64,000 bases of DNA. It comes from Glebionis coronaria (Eukaryota > Streptophyta > Magnoliopsida > Asterales > Asteraceae). This document shows, one piece after another, positions 1 to 11,299 of the stretch. How positions within the stretch are numbered: the stretch's first letter is position 1; every line of letters starts with the position of its first letter. A model generated the notes under the pieces. The model had not been told where the DNA came from, made no database searches, and saw nothing but the letters and a program-made list of their open reading frames with translations. The position numbers and the translations under genes are program-made. The DNA is taken from contig CM046882.1 in the NCBI GenBank assembly GCA_025667525.1, positions 504,750,792 through 504,814,791 on the forward strand. The letters are read 5' to 3'.

Positions 1-28
1 AAGCATATCTAGGAAACAACACACAAGA

Positions 29-2086
29 TCAAACATTTGGTCCCCAATATCTCATGGGTCCAAAATTGTTAGTTCCAAACATCCCTTGCATTTGGTTAGG
101 ATGCATGAATGAAGGAGACATTCTCCATGGGGAAAAGTATTGTTGTTGAAAATTATTCCAATTCATATGGCCATTTTGTTGTCCATAGTTTCTCCTAGGT
201 GTCTTTGATCTTGATCTAGTATTATTATTATTCCTCCTAGGTGTTGGGGTTTTACTCCTAGGCCGTGGTTTAGCTTGATCATCTCTTTTTGGCGTAGGTG
301 TTCTACTTCTAGGTTTAGATTCATTTCGTACTCTTGGAGGAGTATATGTTTGTCTAGATAAGTTTCTAGTTCCCATTAGAGGTTTACTCAAGGGCTTGTA
401 GAATTTATCTAGAGCAGGCTTTTCGATTATAGGCACTTTGACCTTGTTAATAAGAATATGTTTTGGTCCTTCACCTAAAATTGACTTTTCAGAAAATTCA
501 GGATTTTCACAAAACTCTTCTTCTGGACACGGTTCCATAGCACCATCGGCGGTTCCATAGCGATAAGGAACCGCCCCATATATTGGAGCACCGCGTACAG
601 GGGACTGTTTTTCTGAAAACCTAACTTGTTTTGGTTCACTAGTTGATGCTTCATTAGTGTTATATCCTAACCCAAGTTTTTCCTTAGAATGAATTTGTTT
701 TTTCAACATATCATCAAGAGAATTAGTACCTCTCATGAACTTTTCAAGTCTAATGGAGGTGCTCTTAAGGTTTTCATTTTCTTGCCTAAGGCTTTCACAT
801 TTTAAGCATCCTAGGTCTATTTCTTTATTTTTCTCAAGCTTAGCTAATTTCTCTTTTAGCTCACTAGTCTCGTTTTCAAGCTTAGTTCTAGTTTATTTTA
901 GCACTTTTTTCTTTTCAATAAATTTTAGACTAAGCTTATGCAAGTTATTGTATTGGACTTCTAATTCACTATCATCTTGAGAAGAACTATTATTGCTATA
1001 ATACTCGATTTCGGAAAGTACCTCTTTAGAAGTGTGAGCCATGAGACACTTCTCATCTTGGGGTTGCCATCAACATCTTCACCGCTATCGCTCCATGAAC
1101 CTCCAACGAACGCCGTGTGGTTCTTGTCACGTGAAGACTTAGGAAAATCACTAATGAAATGATTTGGATCACCACATCTAAAGCATTTCCTATCACCTTT
1201 ATCGTCTTTGGCAAATCGGTTTTTGGAGAAGCGTTTCTTGTCGTTGTTTGGTTGCCTCACGTATTGACCTCGTCTTTTGAAGAACTTCTTAAAGTCTCTA
1301 ACCGCCAAAGCGTATTCCTCATCATCACTATCCGAGGAACTTTCATGATCACTTTGTGCCTTCTTGGCTTTAAGTGCAAGAGACTTTCTTTCACTCTTAG
1401 TTTTCATCATTTCCGAGTCCTTCAAAATTATCATCTCATGAGCCTTCAAGTTACCAATGAGTTCATCGAGTGATAATTTGGTGAGATCCTTTGATTCTTC
1501 AATCGTCGTGACTTTAGCTCTCCATTTGGGATGCAACGCCTTAAGAAACTTCCTAACATTGTTCTTGCTAGAAAAACCTTCATCAAGTGCTTTTAGACTA
1601 GTAATAATAGTGTTAAATCTAGCAAATGCACTATCTATGGTTTCATCTTCTAAGATGACAAGTTGTTCATATTGTTGACACAAGAAGATCGATTTTACTT
1701 TCTTTGACTTGGCTATTACCTTGGTGGGTTACTAAAAAAGTATTCCAAATGTCTTTATCAGTTTCATACATAAAAATCCTTTCGTACTCTTTCTTTGGTA
1801 AAGCATTATAAATCACCATTTTAGCCTCATTATTTTTAGCAAGTTTTCTTTTAGTATCATCATTAGCTTTATCAAAAGTAACTATCTTCTTACTTTTATA
1901 AACTTCATTATATTGAAATGGCAAAAAGTCACCATTGGTAATAACATGCCAAAGATCTAAATCTTTTGATTTCACATAAGTCTCAAACCTATTTTTCCAA
2001 TAAATAAAACTATCGGTTTCAAAAAGAGGTGGTCTTTGCAAGGATTGCCCTTCTAGATACTTGTTGGAATCCATAGATCGATTCAA
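29..2086 (-). pseudogene. Broken gag gene of SV1
   Basis: Gag would encode the particle protein that packages the element RNA. Three open pieces remain (2086-1667, 1683-961 and 736-29). Together they match the single 683-residue Gag ORF of SV2 at 41663-43714. The first piece starts [15 protein letters not shown] and carries the UBN2-type gag domain. The second has the zinc knuckle [10 protein letters not shown]. The third has the Arg/Ser/Pro-rich basic tail and ends in MRYWGPNV, at the same stop as SV2. Frame changes fall near 1680 and 1060, and the coiled-coil part between 736 and 961 is interrupted, so the copy is dead. A palindromic insert near 549-574 lies in the coding frame. Confidence 0.85.
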
Positions 2087-2142
2087 GTTTTAAAATACAA
2101 TATATTTTAAAAAGTCTTAAGCAACCACTCTCTAATACCAAT

Positions 2143-3427
2143 TGTAGAAACTAGTAGGGGGTTGAATAGTTTCTTAAATTTGCTTGTTAAAGTTTGGTTT
2201 TAAAAAAATCATTTTTCAAATACTTAAGCTTGAGTATTTATGTGAAACCTTCTTATACGCAATATGAACAAGGTATAGTGCAACTAACTAATAATCACAA
2301 GTATAAAGAATAATGAATGTATAATGCAACTAAACTAATAATCACAAGTATAAAGAATAAAGAATGTAAAGAGATAAGGGAAGGAAAGATCAAACCAAAC
2401 ACCAAGGATTTATAGTGGTTCGATAACGAAGCTCACTCCTCGTTCCTGCTTTACTCCTCGAGTACTCCTTACTCGAGAGTTCACTAATCAACAAGATCCT
2501 TAAGGTGGAGAAACCGTACACAACGTCGCTTAACTAATTTCCGACTCTAAGCTAAAAGTCGAGCCCTAATCTTAGCTAGGACCAATCTACACCAATATAC
2601 TTTGAGGACTAAGTATTAACCCTAATACATACACAACTTCCAAATAGACACAACTACTTGGATCTTCACAACAATGACACAACAATAAATAAATAAGTTT
2701 GGATCTTTAATGGATCTTTGAGGTAGACACAACACTTCAACAATGATAATGTTCTTCTCTTTGCACTTTGAGAGGAAAAGATAGGAGGAGAAAGATTCAC
2801 TTCTAAACAAGTAGTAATCAAACAAATGATCAAAGATTTGAGTGATTTAAGAAGTATGTAAGAATCTGAAAGTTTATGTGCAAAAGAGGTGGATTGAAAG
2901 TCTGAGAATGGTCCATTATTTATAAGACAAATGTCCAACGGCTATATCTGCCCGCGGTTCTTTATTGCATCCCGCGGTTCCTTATCGATAAGGAACCGCC
3001 GTAGGCGCTAAGGAACCGCCGGCGTAGAGTCCGCTCCCTTTTGTCTTTTAGTGGGTTAGATCGAATCTGGGGATTAAAATATCCTGAAAGGATATTCCAA
3101 ACCAAGATAAAATATGCCATTTTCAAATTTCAAATTTTCAAATAATTAATTTAATAAAACATTTTCTTAAAAAAAGTTTAATAATAAAACTTTGTCACAC
3201 TTAATAAAAAGTGAGTTTTAAGAAAATATTAAATCCTTGATCACTTAATTAGTATAATTACTTGTTTGTTCATACCTTAAGTGATAATGGTTGAAATGAA
3301 AAATACTTGAACTCAAGAATTCGTTTTTCATTGTTTTCGTAAATGCTTGTTTTTACATATTGTCGTAATCCAAATAAAGCTAGACCGAAAAATGCAAGTA
3401 ACCTTTTTAGGCATCATTGAATTAACA
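2143..3427 (-). repeat. LTR of SV1 (5' LTR in element sense)
   Basis: A 1285-bp block bounded by TGTAGAAAC at the left and ATTAACA at the right (TG...CA), homologous along its length to the 1.2-kb LTRs of SV2. It holds a perfect 26-bp palindrome at 2974-2999 with flanking partial copies. Confidence 0.85.
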
Positions 3428-3437
3428 TGTTTTAAGA

Positions 3438-4030
3438 GTCCTACGCAAAATCTTCATGATCTTGCCAGAACACCTGAGTGATACGAAAGTATTACAATGA
3501 AGATGGAACTCCTGCTTGAGCCAACATCAAACAAGCTCATGGTGGGTGACTTGTACGATTCTTTACGAATCAAACTTGTGACAACTGGAAAATGGTCTAA
3601 GTCTTAATTGATGTAAACCAATTCCAGACCTTTACGAAATATCCTCGAGATAATGCTAGAACATCTAAGTGATACGAAAGTACTTACAATGAAGATGGAA
3701 ATCCTTCTTGAGTCAACATCAAACAAACTCATGGTAGGTGACATGTGCGGTTCTTTATGAACTAAACTTGTGATAACTAGAAAGAAACGATGGTTTGATT
3801 CTTAATTGAAATCAAACTTGTTCCAGGCCTCTACGCAGTATCCTAGTGATCTTGCCAGAACATTCAGAGTGACATTCTTCAGTGTTCACGGTGACGAATG
3901 GAAATCCTTCCAGTGTCAACATCAAACAACACTGCGGTAGGTAACTTGCAAGATTCTATATGAATTAAGCTTGTGACAACTAGAAAGCAACAATGGTGCG
4001 ATTCTTAGTTAAATCAAACTTGTTCTAGGC
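3438..4030. repeat. Three-copy tandem repeat, unit about 195 bp
   Basis: Each unit contains the anchor CTTGCCAGAACA or a variant (3461, 3652, 3851), then AATGGAAATCC-like and CAACATCAAACAA segments and a closing TTGTTCCAGGC-like junction. Spacings are about 191 and 199 bp with many substitutions, so the array is old. There is no open reading frame. It may be the 3' untranslated part of the retroelement whose LTR lies at 4847-5151; that link is inference. Confidence 0.7.
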
Positions 4031-4846
4031 ATCTGAATTGACGACTTCAATCATGTGGATATTTTTATCCAAATGATTCACTATTTATGTTCGCAGTCTG
4101 TTTTGAGAAGGTCGAGTAAAGAGAACGAGATTACTCGCGAAATCCTGTCAAGGAGGTTCTTAATGGAAACTACCTGCCACATGTACGGTATTTAATACCG
4201 TCTAACGGTCTTCACCGACTGGAGGTAAAATGCTATCGAATTTGGTCAACATGTTCAATGCCATTTTGACCGTGTCTATATATGTTGTTGCATATGAAGA
4301 CAGTGGCGTCGCGGTGTACCAGAAGAAGTCGTCTCCACATGCTTATACTCAACACTAAAGACTTCAACCATTCAAGAAAGCTCAAAAGCAAGTCTTCCGC
4401 TGTATCAATCTCTGAAGTTTTGAAGAATTCAACAAAGTATGAGTATATGGGAAAAGAAGTCACAAGGAGGCATTTATCACAAAGAGACAAGAGTTGCACA
4501 TGATGGCGATCTCAGAGATGCTCAAATGGTCAAATACCAGTCAACGCCAAGAGAACATGCTGCAAGCCTAAAGTCAAAGATCACGTCAACATATTCACAA
4601 AAAAACAAATGAAGTTTGCAAGTATAAGATCGAAGATTCAAGCATAATATGCTAGGTTTAAGATTTTGTAAAATGGTGTGATCTCCTTTATGGAGAGATT
4701 GTTGGGAATACGAAATTCCTAAGAAAGTCTCGGTCACACCACAGCTAGCCTAGCTAGCTAGGGACTACAAGCTCAAGACTAAACACAAGCATTGTATGCT
4801 AGATTTAGGACTTTCTAACTTGGAGTGACCTCCCTTAGGGGGAGAT
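4031..4846 (+). other. Decayed retroelement 3' region, no intact gene
   Basis: No convincing coding sequence. A segment near 4625-4745 (ATGCTAG, a purine tract GGAGAGATTG, GGGAATACG) recurs diverged about 150 bp downstream at about 4775-4895, where the purine tract is AGGGGGAGATTG. This looks like a duplicated polypurine tract plus LTR start. An 88-codon minus and a 73-codon plus ORF here have no recognisable domain. Confidence 0.4.
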
Positions 4847-5151
4847 TGCTGGAAATACGTTTTTACGTATTTAGGATGGATCGGTCACTCCAACAATAGT
4901 AGTAGTCGAGCTCGTAGTTAGAGGTGATATCACGAATAGTAACACCGGGCCAAGACCACTTCTGGGCTTGGCGTGGGTCGGCCCATGTCCATCTTATGGA
5001 CATGGGTATATAAACCTTGTAAATACTCTTTTTACTTCTAATGTTATTTTACACTTTTCCTTTATCTCTCTAGTTTCTCTCTAGTTCTTCATCTCTCTGC
5101 CTTTTTCTATCATTCCATACCTATATAATCCAAGGATTACGTAGATCTACA
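4847..5151 (+). repeat. Probable LTR of a decayed plus-strand retrotransposon
   Basis: It begins TGCTGGAAATACG directly after a polypurine tract (AGGGGGAGAT, 4837-4846), contains a TATA-like GGGTATATAAACC near 5005 and pyrimidine-rich CTCTCTAG repeats, and ends GATCTACA (TG...CA, about 305 bp). The polypurine tract makes it a 3' LTR rather than a solo LTR. No second LTR was found, so the 3' boundary is provisional. Confidence 0.45.
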
Positions 5152-5444
5152 GCCATTTTCTATAATTTCCATATAAATTAGTTTAAATATTGTCATAAAT
5201 TATTTTAAAACCATTAAAATCCAATGTTCTCACCATCTGTAAAATTATTTTAAGAAAAACATAAGAACAACCATTTTTTTGTTGAAAATTTTATTATATG
5301 GTATCTTTTGTTGCAATACGCGATTGCTTTATTATAGTCGAGTAAAGTTTAATGTATACAATCTTTTTAGCATAGATTCAATTAATCAATCATAACCATT
5401 CATTTTTTCCATCTGTCAATTTTTTAACTTAAATATTTACAAAC

Positions 5445-5735
5445 CGTTAATCGTTACGGAAAACAAAACATACAATCATGACGAGAATTAAATCATTTTT
5501 CTATTGAGAGGCACATGTATATACTTTCGACGAACTTTTTTTCTGAGAAAATCGTATATTATTCGTATCACGAATCATATGATTTTGGAAAAACATATAT
5601 GATCCGTGATACGAATCATATATGATTTTCTCATGAAAAAAGTTCGTCGAAAGTATACACATGCGCCCTTGATAGAAAGATAACTTAATTTCTCGTTGTA
5701 ATGGTTTATTTTTTGTCACTTAATGATTTATCCTA
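5445..5735. repeat. Foldback (inverted-repeat) element, MITE-like
   Basis: The two halves are reverse complements around about 5587. The best-matched arms are 5511-5586 and 5590-5664, sharing ACTTTCGACGAACTTTTTT and GAGAAAATC; weaker pairing extends outward past CGAGAATTAA near 5485 and its complement near 5690. RNA from either strand would form a long hairpin. The arms include ATCATATATGAT at 5615 and variants at 5551, 5574 and 5592. It has no coding function; the minus-strand ORF across it follows from the symmetry. Confidence 0.75.
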
Positions 5736-7070
5736 CGTAAGATGTTTAACTTTTAAGAAAAAAGTGAAAAATTGATTTAAATGAATATAATACGTGGTTT
5801 ATACTGAAAAGAAAGTCTCTCAACTCTATTATAGCCATAGTTAGTAAAACTCTAAAATATAAAATAATATTCTTAAATAGTTTTATAGACAACGGTTAGG
5901 ACTTAGGCGTACCTACTATTATTCATTGATACCAAACATGTGTTTCTTTGATGTAGATTTTAAATATCCTTAATTAAAATATTTTTAAAACTAATTTTTT
6001 AATTGATTTGATCGAATTATTGATTTATAGCAATGATTTAATCAAGTTTTCCGTTTAAAGTTATGGTTTAATCATCTAACCGAATCACAGTTCAATCGAC
6101 TGAATCAACTCAAATTTTAAAACATTACTTAATTAAAGTTTGATATGAACTTACGAGCCACGTCATCCAAGAATATAATGTATTAGTAATTTATAAGTTT
6201 GTACGTAAGAGCATCTCTAATGATAAACTTTTTAGTAGGTTTATATTTGGATCATATCATTAATTTATAAACCCTCTATTTTTCACTATGTAAAATTCTC
6301 ACAAAATTTTATAAACTTTATATATTAATCAAATACATTTAATTATGAAAAGGTCTAAGATTATAAACATTTTTATGCCACATAAATATGAAATAATTCT
6401 TCATTAACATTAATAAATTCTTAAACCTCTTTATAACTTTATAAACCTATTTATAAACCTATCATAATAGATGTTTTAATAACTTATTTCGGTAATACTC
6501 TTTAATACATTTCACATACACCAAAAAGCTTGTTTAAGACATGTTAAATAGTTTGTCATATGAATATAAGAATATTGCAGGATAATTAAATTTCGGTAAT
6601 ACTCTTTAATGCATATCAAATGAGTTCTTAACTAGATTAACAAATAAGTTTGAATTGTTACTCAAAGACGAATAAAATCACAAGAAGCTAAGAACCAAAA
6701 GTCTTATGTTTTGAATTTTCAATTTTGAGTGCGTCATTACCTTTGAATACGGGTCAAATTGGCCATTTAAAATGCATGACATTACACAACAAACCATTTG
6801 TTATAGACGTTACAACAAACCCCGAGTGTGTGCATCACATGATACACAAATAACTCGTTATCTTTTCATTACATCATTAGGTACGGAACTAAAATTATAT
6901 ATTATCGGGTACATAAAAATTTTAAACTGTAATGTTATAAACATATTTTAATAAACAGAACGCATATAACATAATTTAAAAAAAAAAATCGATGTTTTGT
7001 TTAAATCGATTTTTTTTAAGATTTTCGAGCACCCGTAAAAAGACCTGGTTCCGTCCTTGCACATCACACA
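5736..7070. other. AT-rich intergenic DNA upstream of the desaturase
   Basis: No ORF above background. The stretch is AT-rich with poly-A/T runs. Near 6885-7055 there is a possible worn element whose ends read GTACGGAACTA on the left and, complemented, GACGGAACCAG on the right. The distal promoter of the desaturase should lie in the last few hundred bases. Confidence 0.5.
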
Positions 7071-7072
7071 TC

Positions 7073-7080
7073 TTATAAAA
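7073..7080 (+). promoter_or_regulatory. Candidate TATA box of the desaturase gene
   Basis: TTATAAAA about 165 bp upstream of the start codon, in a stretch without other strong TATA motifs. The position allows a 5' UTR of roughly 130 nt. Confidence 0.45.
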
Positions 7081-7103
7081 CGTCAAAACCTTATCCCATT
7101 TTT

Positions 7104-7111
7104 CCACGTGG
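7104..7111 (+). promoter_or_regulatory. G-box-type palindrome CCACGTGG
   Basis: Perfect palindrome with the CACGTG core bound by plant bZIP/bHLH factors, often in light- or ABA-responsive genes. It lies just downstream of the candidate TATA box, so either it acts from the 5' UTR or the true start is elsewhere. Function is inferred from the motif only. Confidence 0.35.
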
Positions 7112-7244
7112 AATTTTTCTTATCATTACGTGTTTAGCATTTTTTGTAACATTTACATGCATAGACGTCATTGTTTTCATGATCATACTACCATTCAAAA
7201 CCTACCATTAAAAATAACAAGCACATCTTTGTTGAAAACCACCA

Positions 7245-8798
7245 ATGGCTTCAATATCAGCACCATCACCCAATATCAAATTATTTCCAAAACTTCATCG
7301 AAGTATCACACCTTCTCATAGCTACTCGGACCAGTTGCGTGTTTTACGCACGAGTAGGTGTACCTTAAAGATTACTAAAAAGAATAGAAGAACACAAGCA
7401 TTACGAAATGTGACCGTGGCAGCAAAAGGTGGCGGTGAGGGGAGAATTTTGTGGTCGGACGTGGTGACGAGGCCGAAAGAGGTGTTTAGGGGTAGGAAAT
7501 GGAATGTTATGGATATTGTGACGGCGAGTGTTATGGCATTGATGCATTTACTGTGTGTTTTTGCTCCGGGGACGTTTAGTTGGGGTTGCTTATGGCTGGT
7601 TTTTGGATTGTGGATTGCGACGGGCCTTTTTGGTATAACTTTATCGTTTCATAGGAATTTAACGCATAAAAGCTTTAAGCTTCCGAAATGGGCTGAGTAT
7701 ACATTTGCTTACTGTGGGGTTCAAGCTATCCAGGTGAAAATTAGAACCCTTTTTTCTACTTCTTAAATGGATTGATGTTTAGTATATAGAAAGACAATCT
7801 AATATAAAACTTGTGAATGCCCCTGATTTTGGTACCAATTTTGTGCGGAGTAATTGAATTGTGATGTTTTAGGGGAATCCTATCGATTGGGTGAGCACAC
7901 ACCGGTTCCATCATCAATACTGTGACACGGACAATGATCCGCATAGCCCAACTGAAGGATTTTGGTTTAGTCACATGAGTTGGTTGTTTGATACTGACAA
8001 CATTACGAAAAGGGTATGTTTTTACATATAACTATCTCTAACGCGCTAATTTGATTACCTAATATGTGCAATTTTTTGCAGTGTGGAGAACCAAATAATG
8101 TTGCAGATTTGGAGAAACAGCCGTTCTATAGGTTTCTTCGAACAACTTATATAGTACATCCGGTAGCATTTGCCATTCTTCTATATGCCCTTGGAGGATT
8201 TCCGTTTATTGTATGGGGAATGGTATGTCAATATTATGCTTTCAGATCAATGTTAAAACCGTCTAAATAGTACACTACATTGGGGGAATTATATGTATTA
8301 CTAGCAGCATATAGGATTAAACTTAAGAAAATCTGTATCGACGTAAACCTATCGTAAACATTATTAATAGTTGTAGGAACTTAGACCAAGAGATTTTATT
8401 TGGAAACAGGGTGTAAGGATAGTGTGGGTGTACCACATTACATGGCTTGTGAACTCGGCCTGTCACGTATGGGGACAACAAGCATGGAACACAGGTGATC
8501 TTTCTCGTAACAATTGGTAAGTAGTGATTGATAAGCTCTTTTAGTTTCAATTGTTATACTGCATAAGAACGTAAAGTAATCCATGAAAAACAGGTGGGTA
8601 GGAATACTTGCATTTGGTGAAGGATGGCATAACAACCATCACGCGTTTGAATACTCGGCAAGACATGGATTAGAATGGTGGCAGATCGATATGACATGGT
8701 ATATGATCCGTTTTCTTGAGATCATTGGAGTGGCTACTGATGTTAAGTTACCGACCCCAACACATATTCAAAAAATGGCTTTCCCTCCCAGTACGTGA
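7245..8798 (+). CDS. FAD5: Palmitoyl-monogalactosyldiacylglycerol delta-7 desaturase, chloroplastic (5 exons)
   Basis: Acyl-lipid desaturase of the plant ADS/FAD5 family; members add the delta-7 double bond to palmitate on plastid MGDG. Exons by GT-AG sites and frame: 7245-7733, 7873-8013, 8082-8222, 8410-8516 and 8594-8798. They join into 360 codons without a stop, close to the usual length near 370. Residues 1 to about 60 are Ser/Thr/Arg-rich, a likely transit peptide. Membrane segments flank the three histidine boxes: HRNLTH (136-141), HRFHH (173-177) and HNNHH (305-309). The stretch [18 protein letters not shown] is typical of the family. The start is the first ATG in frame with a transit-like N-terminus. 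All family residues I can check are present, so it appears functional. The delta-7 versus delta-9 assignment rests on the plastid leader and overall resemblance; ADS3 is an alternative symbol. Confidence 0.92.
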
Positions 8799-8905
8799 TC
8801 TATATGTAGCCATGCTTTAGGTTATAATCAACAATTTTCTTTTGGAGGGATATATTAATTGTTGTTCTTGTCTTAATGAATTTTTTTCTAATATGCGATC
8901 GAGAC

Positions 8906-9994
8906 CTGTAAACGCTTTGCTTAGAGCTTAAACCCTCAAAATTTTAGTGAGGGCTGAGGCTAAGGATATGATGTATAACTTAAATCTTCAGATATATAGG
9001 TCTGAATAACCTATTTTCTTGCTAACCTGTTTTTTTAACCAATATAAAATCTGAGATGAGAGAATGCTCCCGAACTTAATGGCCACCGGCTGTGGGTTCA
9101 AGTCATATACATACATGGCATGCGAAATAAATTTGTGCTGTATATATATTGTGAGTTAGCGTGACCACCGCGTCACAACTTTTCTATATGGGCAGTTTTT
9201 AGGTTCGATTTTTAAGGATTTTCGGGCTAGATTCAATTTTCGATTTGGTTTGCTCACTCTGACTTTGCAAAATCAGATATATTTCGTATGGCCCTTGTAG
9301 CAAATACTGAGATTAAAAACTCTAGCTTGACATTATGCCAGTCAAGGATCATATAAGCATTATTACTCGGGTCTCTTTCTTTCAACAATGTAAGTTTGTG
9401 ATAGAAACCGTTATGGTTATAGACTTCTAGTGTCTTGTTTCTTCTTTTAAAACTCAGAGTCTATGAACAGCCAATAGCGCAAATCTTGTGAATCTCTGGT
9501 GCAACTGATTTAAAGAGCTTGTATACCAGAAACCTTGAAGGTCATAGCTTCATAGATCTTGAAAATCTCAAATTGAAAAACTGCCATGTGCTCGGAAATA
9601 TCATGTCTTCCAGTTTGCCGTTGGAATACATTAAGGTCATCTGAGATTAAACACACTGCAACCGGAGATTCTTCCCATGCGTAAAAGCATAGACACTACT
9701 TTGCCAATTTGACTCACTATAGTTTCAAATGCGCATGATAACAGTAGAATTGTAGAAATCAAGTAAATAGACAGATAAAACTTTAAATAGTATCTATGGA
9801 ACTTGTTACACTTAATTTATAAGTAGAACAATTGAGCGAAAACTATATGACTCGGCAGAAAAAATCTCCCGACTGAAAATTAACACAAAGGAATCATGAG
9901 ATAAGAAGAAGAGAATTGCGTACTGTCTAATATACATCATTGTCTCTTTCTCTAATCACATTGAAATTTCAAGTTCTAGCCTAACATTCACAGA
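8906..9994. repeat. DC1 unit A, 3' flanking segment
   Basis: Non-coding in all frames, but present again at about 12120-12900 (partly), 31880-33159 and 52560-53690, always just downstream of a DC1 sequence. It includes the AATATAAAATCTGAGATGAG stretch and, near 9500-9680, a minus-strand segment open for about 60 codons that ends at a stop in GGTATACAAGCTCTTTAA. I do not recognise a product. It marks the duplication unit. Confidence 0.75.
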
Positions 9995-11194
9995 TCAATA
10001 ACCATTAATACCTTGATTATCAAAGAAAGATACATACTTGGGAGTTTTCCTTCTTCGACCAAATGTTAATGGATGTTTATAATACGGGAGTTTCAGTGCC
10101 CTCAAACCAAGTGTTTGCGAAATCATGAAATCGACTAATGCAAGAAACGTCTTTCGTATTTGTGATTATGTCAATGATATAGCGGAAACTTGGGCCGGTG
10201 TCCATTTCCACCTCACAAATATCACAATAGAAATCTTCTGGATGATTTTTGACGGGGGATACGCCAATAGAATTTCGCGTCCTTTGCAATTGAGCAAGGG
10301 ACTGTGGCACCCTCATTGCACAATCCATGCATAATTGGAAGTCACAAGCCTTGCAAAAAAAACATCTATATATATAGTTATATATACCATCTGTTGCATG
10401 ATTTACAGACAACAATGAGATTGATAAGTTGTATAGGAGGATATATGGTTGGGGTATTTGTATGCAAACATGTTACCGTTGCTGTAAGAAGTTCGCATCT
10501 TCCTATGTGTCTAAGTCAAGGGTAATGTCTGGGTGAAGTTGATGTTGTAATTTTCGGGGTAGTTCTGCACCATATTTGTGAAGAGTGAATGAACATCCAT
10601 GGATCTGTAAATGCGCATGACACCCGAAAATGCAGCAAACTGTTTACGCCTTCACTAGCATCAAGATTGATCGGATCATCTCTGAAACAATGTACAAATT
10701 GTTAAATCATATAAATACTCAATATAGATAAAATAAGTTCACCTTTACCTTGGAGTAGAAGGTTGTTTGTGTGCATTCGTGGCACGTACTATATAGTCAA
10801 AATATATATACAGTTTCCACAATGATACAACCATGCATCCATCCCATCGAATGTATTTGTTACAAAATTTGCAACAATAACTCAGTGAGTACATGAGATG
10901 AAGTGGATGCTCACGGTGATAATGTGGTATATCGATGGTAGGTGCTAAGGAACCACATGTCTTGTGGATCCAAAAGTCACAACTATTACATCGATAGAAT
11001 AAGCCTTCATCCGTCGCATTGCAAGCATCACAACGGAATGAAGCAGGTATTAATTGAAAGGCTAAAGTGTCTTGTGGGTGGCCTTCATGTTCAAACTTCA
11101 TCAATGGTTCCTCCTTGTTGTAATTAAAACAATTACTAGAAGCAACCCCTTTTGAGTTCTCCTCCTCATCCTCATCATCATCGTCATCTTTCAT
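9995..11194 (-). pseudogene. DC1-domain (Cys/His-rich C1) protein gene, unit A, frameshifted
   Basis: DC1 proteins are plant zinc-binding proteins with repeated H-x-C-x2-C...C-x2-C...H-x2-C modules, often linked to stress or hormone signalling. The 11194-10745 piece encodes an acidic Asp/Glu run, then a first module (HEGHP...FRCDACN...YRCNSCDFWIHKTC) and the start of a second (HPLHLMYSL, CKFC). A donor site, CTCCAAG|GTAAAG, lies at about 10750. The 10415-10077 piece holds a C-terminal module (CKACDFQLCMDCAMR, NHPEDFYCDIC). Frame breaks: within the second module after WDG; at about 10080, where two bases are lost relative to the other units; and a lost Met compared with the MHQLKF start of units B-D. 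The homologous stop is at 9995-9997. Probably a pseudogene, though a shortened product is possible. Confidence 0.7.
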
Positions 11195-11281
11195 TTTACC
11201 AAGAATCGTCTCCCAGTCGATGAGCTTCAGCTCTCTTTTTAGAAACTAGAATATCTTTGCAGTCTCTTGAATTACACTACC

Positions 11282-11289
11282 CTATAAAT
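11282..11289 (-). promoter_or_regulatory. TATA-like box upstream of DC1 unit A
   Basis: TATTTATAG on the minus strand, about 90 bp upstream of the unit A reading frame and conserved at the same place in units B, C and D, so it is probably the ancestral core promoter. Confidence 0.45.
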
Positions 11290-11299
11290 ACTGGCTATA

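Larger units (their letters stand above)
1..3427 (-). mobile_element. SV1: Sirevirus-like Ty1-copia retrotransposon, truncated by window edge
   Basis: This is the 5' end of an LTR retrotransposon read on the minus strand: LTR at 2143-3427, a degenerate tRNA primer site just left of it (about 2131-2142), then a broken gag gene down to position 29. Base 1 corresponds to about 41638 of the complete relative SV2 (35913-44989), so pol and the other LTR lie outside the window. No target-site duplication can be tested because only one end is present. The lineage call rests on similarity to SV2, which shows the repeated polypurine tracts typical of Sireviruses. Confidence 0.85.

Noticed and set aside
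5501..5719. 72-codon minus-strand ORF
   Set aside because: It spans the foldback and follows from its symmetry; no protein-like features.
6885..7057. Transposon with GTACGGAAC-type ends upstream of the desaturase
   Set aside because: The ends match over only about ten bases and the flanks give no aligned target duplication.
9075..9110. tRNA-like B-box GGGTTCAAGTC, possible SINE
   Set aside because: The A-box is not convincing, no poly-A tail or target duplication was found, and the segment is simply part of the DC1 duplication unit (also at 32060 and 52745).
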